Positions 13,305-25,753 of a stretch of DNA of 64,000 nt are shown here, piece after piece. Both the position numbers and the translations under genes were made by a program. Source of the DNA: Adineta steineri. Taxonomy: Eukaryota; Rotifera; Eurotatoria; Adinetida; Adinetidae. The stretch is from NCBI GenBank assembly GCA_905250115.1, contig CAJNOI010000038.1, positions 62,001 through 126,000 of the forward strand, written 5' to 3'. The notes under the pieces are model-generated. The model did no database searches. It was not told the DNA's origin and saw nothing but the letters and a program-made list of their open reading frames with translations. Position 1 is the stretch's first letter, and the number at the start of each line of letters is the position of its first letter.

Positions 13305-15002
13305 TTAGGCACGTTCACTCAATGGTTCTCGATTTACAGCTGGTTGAACACGAAGACGTGGTTCAACTTGCTTCCAATATGCATATTTATCAAGATTATT
13401 TGTAGATTCAGCGAGATATGTTCGAGCATCAACACGATATGGTGCAACATCAATATTATCAGGGTCAAAACGACGAATTTTAACAAGATTTTCAAAAGCC
13501 TAGAATCAGCAAAAAAAGACATATATAACATAGATTTATTCTTAATCTTATGTGCTACTAACTAAACATGCTCGTTCTTCATTAACATTTCCCCAAAGAA
13601 ATAATTCTGTCAGTGCTGAATTAAATTTAACTGCATCGGCAATACTACATAATCCATCGCCTCTAATATAATTCGAACGAATATCAAGACTAAAATTGAA
13701 TTTTTGTATAATTCTTAATACATAATAATATTCTTACCTTCGAAGTTTCGAATTTGAATGAAGTAATGCTGTTGCTATATGACCTGCACCTTCATCTTCT
13801 AATCGATTAAATGCTAAATTAAGTCGAAGAAGACTACATTTTTCAAGCATTGGTCCTAAATAAATAGCACCATCACGTGTAATTCGATTACTAAATATAT
13901 ATAGATTATTTATTTTTATTTAATCAAAATAAATATTTAAACATACCAACTAAGATCAAGATGATATAATGTTTGATTATGTTGCATTTTTTGACAAATC
14001 CACATAAAACCTACATCACGAATTTCAAATTTTTGAACATGTAATTCTTGTAAAACAGTATTTTTCTAAATAATTTCTATATATATAATTCTTGAATTCA
14101 TTAAAATAAATAATAACCTCAAGCATATTTGCAATATGAATAGCAACATCATCCATCCAATTTGTATAATGAAATTGAGGTACTGGACGACTTATATCAA
14201 TTGATTTTATACTTGGATTATAACGTAGAATAGTTAATATTGCAATTAGACTATCCATTTCCTTAAATAAAGCGTTATTTTATCGCTCGAATAAATATTA
14301 TTTCTATAATAACATACTAAATCACAATTTGATAAATTAAGATTTTCAAGATTAATATTTATTTGAAGAGTTTCAGCAAATGCCATTCCACCACCTTTTC
14401 CAATACTATTATCAGCAAGTGATAAAGATGATAATGCTTGATTTCCCTATTTTTGCAAAATTAAAATAAAAAATTAAATTTGAAAAGTTTTACTTTAAGA
14501 CCATGAGCTAAACTTTGAGCACCTTTTCGATGAATATCATTACCTTGTAAATTAAGTACTAATAAAAATTGATCTTGCTTTAATAGAGAAAAAGAAAGAA
14601 GTTATTTTCATTTTAAGAGAAAAATAAAATTTACTGCTAAAAAATCTGCAAGGAGAATAGCACCTTCATCTGAAATACGATTGTATCGAAGATCAAGGTG
14701 AGTAATCATAGTAACAGTTTTTAAAGCTTCAAATATATGTGGTAAATCATTATCTTGAACTCGATGTTTATTTAATGTTGGTTGATTACCATTTAAAGGT
14801 AATAAACGATCATAATTTCTGATTAAAATAAAATAAATATAGAATTTTTGAAAAAATATATTTACTTGTAAGCTGATTCATCAATGTAACGTAGAGAACG
14901 TTCACGTAGAGTACTCAATGTTTCGACAATACCTTGATTAGGATTGTGTTTCGTTTTTTTTGATGATTGTTCATATCCACTTTTTATTTCTTTCAACAGC
15001 AT
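13305..15002 (-). CDS. leucine-rich-repeat protein, LRRC34-like
   Basis: About eight exons from the ATG at 15002 to the stop at 13305. The product has successive ribonuclease-inhibitor-type leucine-rich repeats, for example ITHLDLRYNRISDEGAILLA, LVLNLQGNDIHRKGAQSLA, LSSLSLADNSIGKGGGMAFA and LRSLDIRSNYIRGDGLCSIA. A non-repeat tail follows, containing PYRVDARTYLAESTNKYAYW. Such a tail after RI-type repeats recalls LRRC34, a nucleolar or ciliary-cell protein of vertebrates. It is tail-to-tail with the SKAP-like gene, only 49 bp between stop codons, and the ATG is preceded by a 3' splice-like site (TATCTAAG). Family is certain (LRR), orthology to LRRC34 less so. Confidence 0.75.
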
Positions 15003-15380
15003 GTTTTTTATTAAAACTTAGATAAAATTCTGCTGAAACTTATCAATGTTGAAAAAGTTAGCCATTAACAGAGTGATTCAACATGGTGAAGAACCTCTTT
15101 TGATGTTTTATAGAGAGAGACAGATGCCACTGTAAGTACAAAAAATAGTTTGATTCGAATATCCATTTTTTTCAGAGTGAAAATCGAGTGTATATTGGTA
15201 GGGTAGATAAAGGAGGTTTCCGTTTATTTATGCGAAATAATAAACAAATAAATATTCAATATTTAAAATCTTTCTATTTTCATTATTCTCTTATATGTTC
15301 ATATGAATTGTTCAATTAATAATTATTTTTCTTCTGATAATCTATTAAAAATATTTTAGAAATTTTAATTCGATTAAAAT

Positions 15381-15658
15381 ATGAGTTCAAATACAGAGAA
15401 AGTATTTAGTGTAAATGGTATGACATGTCAATCATGTGTCAAAAATATAGAACGTAATGTTGGTAAAATAGATGGTGTTAAAACAGTAAAAGTAAGAATA
15501 TATATGATGTAGAAAAAAATGTTTGACTATTTCTTTTTTTTATTTAGGTATCATTAGATGAAAAGGAAGCACGTGTTGAATTTGATAATAGTAAGACATC
15601 GGAACAAGCTGTGATTGATAAAATTGCTGGTTTAGGATTTCAAGCACAAGCAAAATAA
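15381..15658 (+). CDS. ATOX1-type copper chaperone
   Basis: Two exons split by a short intron (about 15492-15548) encode about 72 residues: a single heavy-metal-associated domain. The metal site MTCQSC is near residues 14-19, followed by the expected helix (CVKNIERNVGKIDGV), the V(S/K)LDEKEARVEFD strands and a Gly-Phe end (IAGLGFQAQAK). Length and fold match ATOX1, which hands Cu(I) to ATP7-type ATPases. A TTTTAG site 20-25 bp upstream of the ATG fits trans-splicing. It lies in the same cluster as a CTR channel and an ATP7-type ATPase, which strongly supports the copper role. Confidence 0.9.
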
Positions 15659-15943
15659 ATTTATGAATTTTATTCGACATTTTTAAAAAAATTTTTTTCT
15701 TATAATGTTGATATTTACTCTTTTACTTCTTGCTTTTTGTATCAATAAAACGTCATAAACAAGCTTTTTATATCCAAAATAACATACAGTAATCCTCAAT
15801 ATAAATGCTATAAAACTGACAAGATTTTATTTTTATGATTCAATATTTAAACTCGATCGATTAATCATCTACTTCATAACAAGTTTTTATTTCTTAACTA
15901 TATTTGATGTCCAGGTCGTAATCATTTTCACGTTTAGATTTCT

Positions 15944-16144
15944 ATGATGAGTCTCCATAAGACAACTGCCAATGCCAATGAGTTAAATTTATCTTTTAAA
16001 TGTCCTACGAATAATCAATCTACACCATATATTCTTTCAACTATGACGAAGTCTAACAATACTTGTCCATGTGAAGAAATATATTGTATTAAGCAAACAG
16101 ACGATAAATCTGCTGCCGCCTATGATAATATGGGTTATGGATAA
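15944..16144 (+). CDS. small Cys-containing ORF in the copper cluster
   Basis: A 66-residue frame starting at a double ATG, preceded by TTCACGTTTAG, which looks like a 3' splice or trans-splice site. It has four cysteines, three of them close together in NTCPCEEIYCIKQ, and a polar C-terminus (DKSAAAYDNMGYG). I recognise no family. It sits between the ATOX1-like gene and the convergent CTR gene, so a metal-binding role is tempting but not shown. It could also be a chance frame; the clustered Cys residues and splice-like leader are the only support. Confidence 0.4.
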   Translation: MMSLHKTTANANELNLSFKCPTNNQSTPYILSTMTKSNNTCPCEEIYCIKQTDDKSAAAYDNMGYG

Positions 16145-16300
16145 ATCGATCAATTGAAAGGAAATATAGACACATCGTATATTTTGATTAACTCCTCTAT
16201 CAAATATTATACAGTTTTACTAAAAAAAACGTAATTTTATTAATCTAAAGTTAGAATTATTATATTCTTCTTTTTAATTTTGCAAGTAATTGTTTTTCTC

Positions 16301-17076
16301 TTATGTATGATGTTGATTGCTGCCCGCTGAAGATATTATACGATTTCGTGTGAATACTAAATGACCAACACCAAGACCCAATATAATAGCGAAAAAGAGA
16401 TAAATATTGAATGTCATTGCTATAAGCATTAAAATATAACTAAGTGCCAAATGAATAGCATATAAGACACTAAGCAATATACGTTCAATATACGATGGAG
16501 AAGATCTTGAAAAAATAATATATAATATTTTGTAAATTCATAGAATATTTTTCTTTTTTCATTACTTGGCTTTCGTATGATGGGTTGAGTCAAGAGATTC
16601 AATATTCATACATTCCAATTCATTCTCATTTCCATTATCTGAAATTCTATGCGAAATAACTGAATACAAAATTAAAATCAAATAATTTCAACTGACATTG
16701 GTCTTTCAATAAATCGTTCTACTTCTAATGATTGACGAAATTCTTTAATACCTTCATGTAAAATACCCAATATAAATATAAAAATCCATGATATAATAAA
16801 AACTAAAGAACAATTATATAAATTGGATTATGAAATAATTTTACTTGGAATAGTTGTAGTTATCCATGGTTCAAATAAAATTGTTTCAACAAAACCTGTA
16901 TGAAAAGACATCTAAATCAAAACGAAATTTATTATTTAAAATAGAATTAAAATCATTATTACTTCCATCATTGAATGATGATCATTGTGTGTAGAGGTCA
17001 TTGATTCTTTATGATGTGTATCATCATGATGCTGATGGTGCATATGATTTGAATTATGAACATGACTGTTATTCAT
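16301..17076 (-). CDS. CTR/SLC31 high-affinity copper channel
   Basis: Five exons (17076-16963, 16911-16845, 16802-16697, 16646-16566, 16505-16301) give 190 residues, the usual CTR size. The N-terminal ectodomain is rich in His and Met (HMHHQHHDD, HHSMME). MSFHTGFVETILFEPW leads to TM1 (IFIISWIFIFILGILHEG). TM2 holds the MxxxM copper selectivity motif (MLIAM) and TM3 the GxxxG packing motif (GLGVG). The family forms trimers that import Cu(I) across the plasma or endosomal membrane. The third intron uses a GTCAGT donor, chosen because it alone keeps the frame. The gene lies 585 bp downstream of the ATP7-type gene on the same strand. Confidence 0.9.
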
Positions 17077-17661
17077 ATTCTATTACAATGCTTCGATGTC
17101 TAATTTATAAGAAGGTATGAAGTATGTATATGTATGCGTGAGTATTGTAGATTTGCGGTAAGATAATACAGAACGAGGCACTTCACAAATATGCATTTTC
17201 ACACTGCATATATAATCGATAGAAGAAAGAACAAAAAAAACGGATTGTATATTTGCACAAGACCTATTGTCTACTTATCGCAATAAAATAGTTGATTTTT
17301 CATATCTATTTATGATTCTTAATTTTTTTCTCAGACTATTTTGAATAAAAATAGCTGTTTTATTTTCACTTGATGGCTATCAGAAGTCTAAGTTTTTCTC
17401 TTATATTTATTATATATGTCATGTAATCTTTCTCACAACTTGATGTTATCTTTTGTAATGATAAAAATATTTTATCTGAACTTCAAGTATTACAAACAAA
17501 CGAAACTTAACTAATCCTATTTAAATTGATGAATGAAAATAAATCTATAGATAAACATTCGATAATACTCAACGAATAAAAATCAATTCTTTTCAACCGG
17601 GTAGTTATATATGTTTTATTGATCAAAATAAAAATAAAAAAGATTATTCATATATATTTAT
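17077..17661. other. CTR-ATP7 spacer
   Basis: AT-rich sequence between the ATP7-type stop codon and the CTR start codon, on the same strand. No other gene is supported; it should hold the CTR promoter or trans-splice leader and the ATP7 3' end. Confidence 0.4.
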
Positions 17662-20600
17662 TTATAATGCTGATATTTGTAATTCCATTTCTTCTTCTTT
17701 ATTCTGATTAGGAAATCGTTCATCACTAAAAAATACTGTTGCTTTTCTTTTTTCATCCATAATAGCATTTTTAATAGCTGAGATAGATTCTCCGACAATT
17801 TGTGACAATCGACTATTTCTAAGGCTTGATATAATACTTGTTCCTTTCGATCGATGTAGCGGTAAATTATCAATACCACGATGAACGATAATACCATTTG
17901 ATTTATTTAGTGACCATTCACGATAACGACTATCTTTTTCAAATTGATCCATTCTTGGTTTTTTAAAATAACGTAAAAGTAATGATGAAACAACAACACT
18001 GACAGATGATAATGCCATTGCTGCCGATGCCATCCAAGGCATAAGTTGAACACCAGCTGGAAGAAGTACACCTTAAAAATAAAAATAGTTTTCTTTTTTG
18101 AAATTTATATATAATTAACATACCCGCAGCTATTGGAATACCAATTATATTATAAACAGTAGCAAACATAAAATTAATTCGAATACGCCATACAGTCTTT
18201 TTTGAAAGCATAATTGCAGCAACAACATCAAATAATTCATCACGGATTAATACAATTGATGCTGCTTCAACAGCTACATCTGCACCTGTACCAACAGCAA
18301 TACCAACATCAGCACGTGCCAATGCTGGTGAATCATTAATTCCATCACCAACCATAGCTATTTTACCATGAGACTTATCATTTTCTTTTAAATTAGCAAT
18401 AAAACGTTCTTTATGTGTAGGTAATACTTCAGCATAAACAGTTTTAATGCCTACTTGACTGGCAATAGCACGAGCTGTTTTAACATTATCACCTGTTAAT
18501 AAAATAGTACGTAGACCAAGTGATTGTAATGCATAGATGGTTAATGCAGCTGTTGGCTTTACTTCATCAGCTATAGCTAACATACCAACTATTTTACCTG
18601 TATATAAAATATAAATATATATGAACAAAAAAGATGATTCTTGTTATTCTATTCTTACCATCTATTGCTACTAATACTGCTGTATGACCATCATGTTCAT
18701 GTACAGACATTGTCTTATCAATACCATCATCGACTTTTAAATGATTACATTTCATCCATTCTCTATTTCCAATTAAAACTGAATATGTTTGTGATGAATT
18801 TGAATTCGTACTGTTTATAACAGAATCAATATCACTAACACGAGCTTGAAGACCATATCCCCAAATAGCTTTGAAATCACGACAAAGACCTAATTGTTCA
18901 GTAGCAAAATATTCTTTACAATAATTACGTACAGCTAAAGCTAATGGATGTTCTGATCCACTTTCAGCTGTTCCTATAATATAACTTAAGAAATATAAAC
19001 AAACAAAAATTTCTAAGTTTTATCTACCTGCTATAGCTAACATACGATCTAATGTCATATGTGAATTTTGAAAAAATATTCTTTTATCAATCACAGTTGG
19101 TTTGCCTTTGGTAATTGTTCCTGTTTTATCAAATACAATTGTACGTATTTTATGAGCAGATTCAAGTGGTTCTCCACCTTTGATCAATATACCATTCGAT
19201 GCTCCAATACCTAGATTATTAATTTACGAAAAAAAAGCTATATATATATATTTTATTAAACCTGTGCCAACCATAACAGCCGTTGGTGTTGCTAAACCTA
19301 ATGCACATGGACAAGCAATTGATAAAACCGTAATAGCATAACGAAAAGCAAGTTCAAGTATAATTTCAGTTTTTGTTGCTCCATACATATCAGTCGAATG
19401 TCCACCACGTGATGATCCATCATCATCCATTGATTGATAATACTAGAAAATGTAAACAATATATGTGTAAACAATATTCGAACGAAAATTACTGATGAAT
19501 ATTTTTTCATTGTATCAAAAATTGTAAAACCCAATACAATATATATGATTAATGTAAGCAATGAAATCGATACAACAAATGGTACAAAATAGCCAGCAAC
19601 TTTATCAGCTAATTGTTGAATTGGTGCTTTCGATGTTTGAGCATCTTCAACTAAACGAATTATTTGTTTTAGTGCTGTTTCTTGACCAACATGTGTTGCA
19701 CGCATTATAATTAAACCATCGAGATTTTTTGTACCACCAACAACTTGTGCACCCACTGTTTTATCTACAGGCATTGATTCTCCTGTTATTAAAGATTCAT
19801 CACAAGTTGTTGTTCCAGTAATAATTCGACCATCGGTTGGAATTGTTTCACCAGGTTGAACTTTAAGTAAATCATCACGTTGAATAAGTTGAGCAAGAAC
19901 TATTTTTTCTTCAATAATTTTGCCTGTCTTATCTAATTTCACCAATGTACCTTGTGGTGGTTGAAGTGATAATAATTTTTTCAATGCTTCTGATGTTTTA
20001 GCCTAAATTATACAAACAATCTTTAATAATTCTTTTTCATTCATTTTACTTTAGCAGTATGTTCAAGCCATCGTCCCAATGCAACAAACATGAAAAGCAC
20101 TAAATATATAAATAATCTATTAATGAAAACAAATGAATAGTATATCTTCATTTACTAGGTGATACATCAAAGAATGCCATAGGACTAGGTATTTTCATTA
20201 TCATATTTACAATAACAACAACAATAGAATAAACATATGCAGTAGTTGTAGCTAATACAATTAGAACTTCCATATTAGCTGTTTTATGTCTTAATGATTT
20301 GAATGCTTGAATATAAAAATATCGACCACTAATAATCTTTAGAATAAAATTCATAGAAAAAAATGAATTGAAAAAAATAAACTTACTTGCACAGGTGTAG
20401 CTAATAAAAACATAATTAAATTTTCAACTGATAAACCAGCAGTAACATGTGGTGCTGTTGAATGATCTGTATATTTAAACATAAAAACAAGCATAATAAC
20501 CATTGCAGGAATGCCAAAAATAGCAGCAATAATAAATGAATTTCTCCATCTATTAAAAATTCAATAGAATTATTTAATAAAAATTATTTCTTAACTTACT

Positions 20601-21971
20601 GACGTGTTATACGTCGATGTGAACGTGCTAAATCTTCGGATTTTAAATTTTCAGTTAAAACTGTTGCAGGAAAACCAAGATTTTCCTACAGAAGAGATAT
20701 AATACTATTTATGCGTCTTATAAAATTTATATTTTTTTACAATTTGTTTAAGAATATCTCTTGGTCCAATTATACTCGAATCATATTGAATTCTTCCACG
20801 ATTTGTAAGTAATACAACATTAACTGATTTTATACCGGATATTTTACTCATATTCGTTTCAATTTTATTTACACATGATGCACATGTCATACCTTCTATC
20901 TTCAAAAACAAAAAACATTTTCAATAAAATCTTTCTATGAAATTTATCTTACATTAACATCGATTATTTCCATTCCACGTGCAACTGTTTCAAGTACTTC
21001 AGCTTGAAAACCAAGGTTATCTATTAATGCAGCTATTTGTGTTGGTAAAAAATGTGCTGGATCGTATTTGACTTCAGCACGCTGTGCTAATAAAGCAACT
21101 AATACTGAATGAATACCTTCAACTTTTCCTAAATTTCGTTGTATACTATCAACACATGATGCGCAGGTCATACCAAGAACATTGAGATAACATGTTTCTA
21201 ATTCAGTTTCATCAGTATCATCATTTTGTTTAGATAATGAAGGATGTCTACTTGTTCTATCAACTGATTTCGATCGCTTAAATATCGTTTCATCCTCAGC
21301 ACCTATAGAGAATATTATAATTATGTATATAATAATAATAAACATGTTTACTTCTTGTACGAATCATATTTATTTCACTGGATGTTGGTATTGTTTGATC
21401 ATGTACTATAGAATATATAATTGGCTTTTTTTAAAATAGTTTTTATCTTTATATACACACTTGAATCATTTTCAGTTATTGTTCTAGATTCTACAGCATT
21501 TGAAATAGCAACTTGAAAACTGAGTTTTTCAATTTCAGTTATAATATCATCAAGATGAAGTATCGAAGGATCATAAGTAATAGTTGCAAGTTTATCAAGA
21601 AATGTTAATTGTACATCAATAGCACCGGGTAAATCAAGTACTGCACCACAAATATTTGATACACATGAATTACAATGCATGCCTTCAATACGTAATTGAC
21701 ATTGAACAGTTTCTGAGTTTATTAACTGTACAGGATGGCCTAGCCGTTGAATAGCAGTTAAAAGTGTATATTGATCAAGTTTATTTGTATCATAGGAAAT
21801 ATCAACTTGATTATTATCATCAATAAATTGACATGATATAAGACCATCAATTCGTTCACATAAACTCTTCGATACATATTCACGATTAGCTTCATGTATT
21901 CCTCCTAGAAATATTTGAATATGTGAATTATCTATCGTATTATTATGAATGGTAGTGGTGGCCAGAGACAT
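17662..21971 (-). CDS. ATP7-type copper-transporting P1B-ATPase
   Basis: A multi-exon gene from the ATG at 21971 to the stop at 17662. The N-terminus carries four HMA-like domains: the first (residues ~17-83) lacks CxxC, while the next three have GMHCNSC (Cys100 and Cys103), GMTCASC and GMTCASC. Then come membrane helices, the TGES actuator loop, the ion-binding ACPCAL in the membrane, the phosphorylated [13 protein letters not shown] of the nucleotide domain and [10 protein letters not shown]. This is the complete P1B-1 Cu(I) pump set. Animal ATP7 has up to six HMA domains, so this one is shorter at the N-terminus. It loads copper enzymes in the Golgi or exports copper. A TTTTTAG site lies 10 bp before the ATG. 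The C-terminal tail has no dileucine I can point to with confidence. Confidence 0.94.
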
Positions 21972-23433
21972 CGTACAGTATCTAAAAACAGTCAAAATAA
22001 ATTATTTTGACAACCAATTAATTTATTATTAAATATATCTGCTATTATGCTGAATATTTACTATACAAACCATTAAAAATAGTTAGTAATAATTTAAATT
22101 TAATCATGAATGTACGCGTATTTATATGACAATTTATTTGAGCTGTTTTATACAATGTGTCGTTATAAAATAATTCAGTTTACGAATAAGAAGCCATAAA
22201 AAATGTGTCTCGAGGGAGAACTAATCACAATTCTTCTATTTTTCGTTCTCTTTCAAAAGAAAATAAATTGTGTAGGTTTAAGTTATCTAACGCCATATAG
22301 TTTGCACTTTCATCATTTCTTGAATCTTATCATAATAATAACAATAGAATATGAAAGACTCGTGTATATACTCTGTTAACGTGTTATAATTTCAAGTATA
22401 CATGTAAAAATCATATTTTTTTCTCTTATATTTCGTTCAGTACTTTATAATTTTATTATAAATGCATAAAAAAAGAAGTCAAAAAAACAACTTCTGTTTT
22501 TCTATATTTTTTGTACATTAAAATTTCTTAAAAACAAAACAACAAATTTTCATCTCTTATTTGACCATCATTTTTTGTTTATACTATCACATATGAATTT
22601 ACAATAAATAATATTTTCTACCTAAAAAAAAATAGATAAATAATAATACATTCGTCGAATTTACTGGTGCCCTTACTACAAAGTAATATATCAAACATAC
22701 ACACTTTATAATCGTGATGAATGATATATTTACTTGAAGAAAGGGCCTCCAGTGGTATGACTCGTGGGGCCCATTAGCTTCATCTTTCGATAGAAGACAG
22801 CAGGGCTTCCCCACATTCATAATGTGTTGGAACGTACCACCCGAAGACCGAAAAGCGTGTTAGAAGACTGTAAAAAAGTCTTCAGACTACGAAGTATTGT
22901 GGATCATAAACTGATGCTGTAACAGTAACGGAGCTGTAACACTCGGTTATGTAGCTGCTTCGGAATATATTAACGATTGAGTTTTTTACACGACTATTTA
23001 TACTCCTATTGTTTAATGTATTGTGTTGCACAACTACATAGCAATGGTTGCATGGCAATTGTGTAAGACGAATATTCTACATTGTTTCTTACAGAATTGA
23101 AGAAAAAAAGTGGCAATACTTTCAATGTTACATTCCATTCTTGCTCAATATACAAACGAGAAAAATAAAGCTAGACTGTTGTTTTTTATTTTAACTGTTG
23201 AAGTCAATGTAAGAAGTAAACACGTGCTATAGGACATTTAGTGTAGTTGTGAAGATACCTGTCACAAAAGAAAAGAAAATAATTAATAAAAAATTAAATT
23301 ATTGAGTATTACCCAAATATACAATAATGTTTCATGACTTATTTAAATAAATTCTCTTTATTGAAATCAAAATTTGTTTTTTAACAATTTAAACAAGACC
23401 TATTCTGACTTTTATTCGAAATAAATATAAATT
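21972..23433. other. intergenic region with a GC-richer island
   Basis: No gene is supported. A stretch near 22735-22960 is clearly less AT-rich than its surroundings and contains a 26-codon frame on the minus strand (GKPCCLLSKDEANGP...) ending at a donor-like AAGTAAAT. It could be an exon remnant or a transposon fragment; I cannot assign it. The rest is AT-rich. Confidence 0.35.
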
Positions 23434-24549
23434 TTAACAATCAACAGTTATCATTTGTGTTGAATTATGACGTGATTGAATAACTTCCCAAGATTTTCGA
23501 TATTCATCATATTTGCTTTCTGTTGTACCACCTCTACCAGCATGAAATGTTGATCCACATACAGTTAATATTGGATTATTAGCAAATAGACATGAACAAT
23601 TAGCGAATCTTGGTTGATCGTAATCAATTGGAATACGTGTACATTTAACATGTGCTGCTTTAGCTAGAAATCCTGATGCAAATACATCACCTATCCAAAC
23701 AATTTTATTTAACGGATACGTCTTTGCTGTACTTAATAGTTTATCACGAATCTTATTCGACATAAACCAACCAAAACCAGAACAATACGGAGGAAGAAAT
23801 TCATATGGCCAAATAGTTTCATTAATAGAAAATTTTCCACCACCACGTCCTGTTGGTTGATAATCCATTGGCCAACCACTACGAAAGAATGTTGTTGGAT
23901 CAGATTTCGCCATATGTGAAACAAGTAATGAATTATGTTTTGTAATAAATACATGATTATGAGAATTATTTGTTACAAAGAATTCAGCCATAAATGAAAC
24001 TATAATTGAATCAATAATAAGATCATCATCTGTTTTAAATAAATAGGGAATATTTGGATAAAATTGAGATGACCATTGTAAAGCCGCTACTTCTTTGTAA
24101 ACAACATTTGCATAAGTTTCAATATGATTTACTTGAACAATATCATGATATTGTCTTCGTTCATTATTAAGTTTTACTTGAAGTGAACCAATATCATATG
24201 TTGCACCGGCAATTTCTCCAATAATAAATACAAAACAAGTACCATTTCGTTTTGATCCCCATGTTGAACGTATAACATTTCGTCGTCCAAAATTAGTTGC
24301 GGATGATAGAATATATATAATTAAAAAATCATTGACTTGACATTCCGCATGATCTATTGTTAAATCTAATTGAACACGAAAATATTCAACGGAAGAACTA
24401 TCAAATTGTTCTGCGAGTTCAAAACGGTTTAGCGATAATATTTCAGTAAATTTCTTATCATAAAATGTTATGTATAACAAAATAACAGATAATATTAAAG
24501 ATAATAGAATAGATAAAGTTGATGAACGATGTCTTCGAATAAGCCACAT
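23434..24549 (-). CDS. beta-1,3-galactosyl/GlcNAc transferase, GT31
   Basis: A single-exon, 371-residue type II membrane protein. An N-terminal anchor (STLSILLSLILSVILLYITF) is followed by a short stem and a GT31 catalytic domain: RRNVIRSTWG, the VYKEVAALQW helix, the metal-binding FKTDDDLII, PPYCSGFGWFMS and WIGDVFASGFLA (the family's E/GDV-x-x-G motif). Enzymes of this family add galactose or N-acetylglucosamine in beta-1,3 linkage in the Golgi; the acceptor cannot be told from sequence. The length is normal. It lacks introns, unlike most neighbours, which is common for metazoan B3GALT genes. Confidence 0.88.
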   Translation of the reverse strand: MWLIRRHRSSTLSILLSLILSVILLYITFYDKKFTEILSLNRFELAEQFDSSSVEYFRVQLDLTIDHAECQVNDFLIIYILSSATNFGRRNVIRSTWGSKRNGTCFVFIIGEIAGATYDIGSLQVKLNNERRQYHDIVQVNHIETYANVVYKEVAALQWSSQFYPNIPYLFKTDDDLIIDSIIVSFMAEFFVTNNSHNHVFITKHNSLLVSHMAKSDPTTFFRSGWPMDYQPTGRGGGKFSINETIWPYEFLPPYCSGFGWFMSNKIRDKLLSTAKTYPLNKIVWIGDVFASGFLAKAAHVKCTRIPIDYDQPRFANCSCLFANNPILTVCGSTFHAGRGGTTESKYDEYRKSWEVIQSRHNSTQMITVDC

Positions 24550-25753
24550 TCAGAAACGTGTCACAGTGAAATATTATATAACAAGAGAATAAAAGTCTGA
24601 AAGAAAGAAAAACGTGTTTAATCAAGCTTATGTAATCTATTTTCTATGGTTACAATTATTCAATAATATTTTCTTCATTTGATAAAAATCTATCAAACTT
24701 TGTAATACTTCATGAATATGTTAATATTATATACTATAAGAAAATTGAACTGTGTAAGAGTAATGTTGCTAATTATCAGAAAATTATGGGCAAATATAGT
24801 TCTATTCAAACAAAATTATCTTAAAAACTCATGTAAACTTGATATAGTCAGTCAAGGAAAGAATAGATTCTATTCCCTCGTTCTCTAATTTTCTTTTTTT
24901 TCTAACTGATAATTATAATGCAGAACAAAATCTATCAAGGATAAAATCGTAAGAATGAACGACATATTCAATAAGACTAGGTGTTCACTAGACAAATTAT
25001 GTGAAACAATAGGTTTTTTTGAATGAAAAGATAATGAATAGTGGTTATTTAGATTTTAGTCACTCACATGTTCATTTACCTGCAGAATTGCAATCCTTTA
25101 AGCGTCAATCAACATAGAAGCACTAGGAAGAATTTATTCTCTTCTTTTTCATTTTTCTTTCACAAGCAATGTAAACAGGCGACATTTTCTTTTTCTTTTT
25201 AGCGTAGTTTGTATTTCATTTATGATTATGCAGAACATTCGAATTTAAAACAAACGCATGACGTCATTTATTTAAAAAAAAAAGAAACGAAGCTTTTGCA
25301 TTTAAACTAAAAGAAAAAAAGCAGATATTTTTATCGAGATCTAATCCACATGCAATCGTCTTTTTTTCGTTTTCATGCATTCTGTTGTTGTACTATGATA
25401 CAAATTATATTGTATCTCTTTTATATTTATGTAATAAATCTATCCACTAGTAAAATAAATTTATACTATTATAAATCACATAATACATTCTTTTCTCTCT
25501 CATGGTTGTTTGCTTCCATTCACACTCTTCACACCCACTTTTTGTTGTTCTGCTCTTGTGTTTGGTGTGCCATCATCTAAATATATCTTCGTGTGTCTTT
25601 CAATGTCATATTCTAGCATCATATTTATTCTCTCTTAATATGTATCTTTATTATGAACATGTTTTGATCTGTCGTTTTTTTTGTATATAATATTTATAAT
25701 TAATTTATTCAATAGAATTAAGGCTACTGATGATTATATACATATTTTTAACA
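24550..25753. other. intergenic region, nothing recognised
   Basis: AT-rich, with several T-runs. Frames around 25350-25690 are low-complexity and lack gene-like features. It should hold the 5' region of the GT31 gene and the 3' end of PPCDC. Confidence 0.4.

Noticed and set aside
25350-25690. Overlapping 60-76-codon plus-strand frames
   Set aside because: Low-complexity Phe/Ser/Cys-rich translations with no splice, homology or start context; consistent with AT-rich intergenic DNA.
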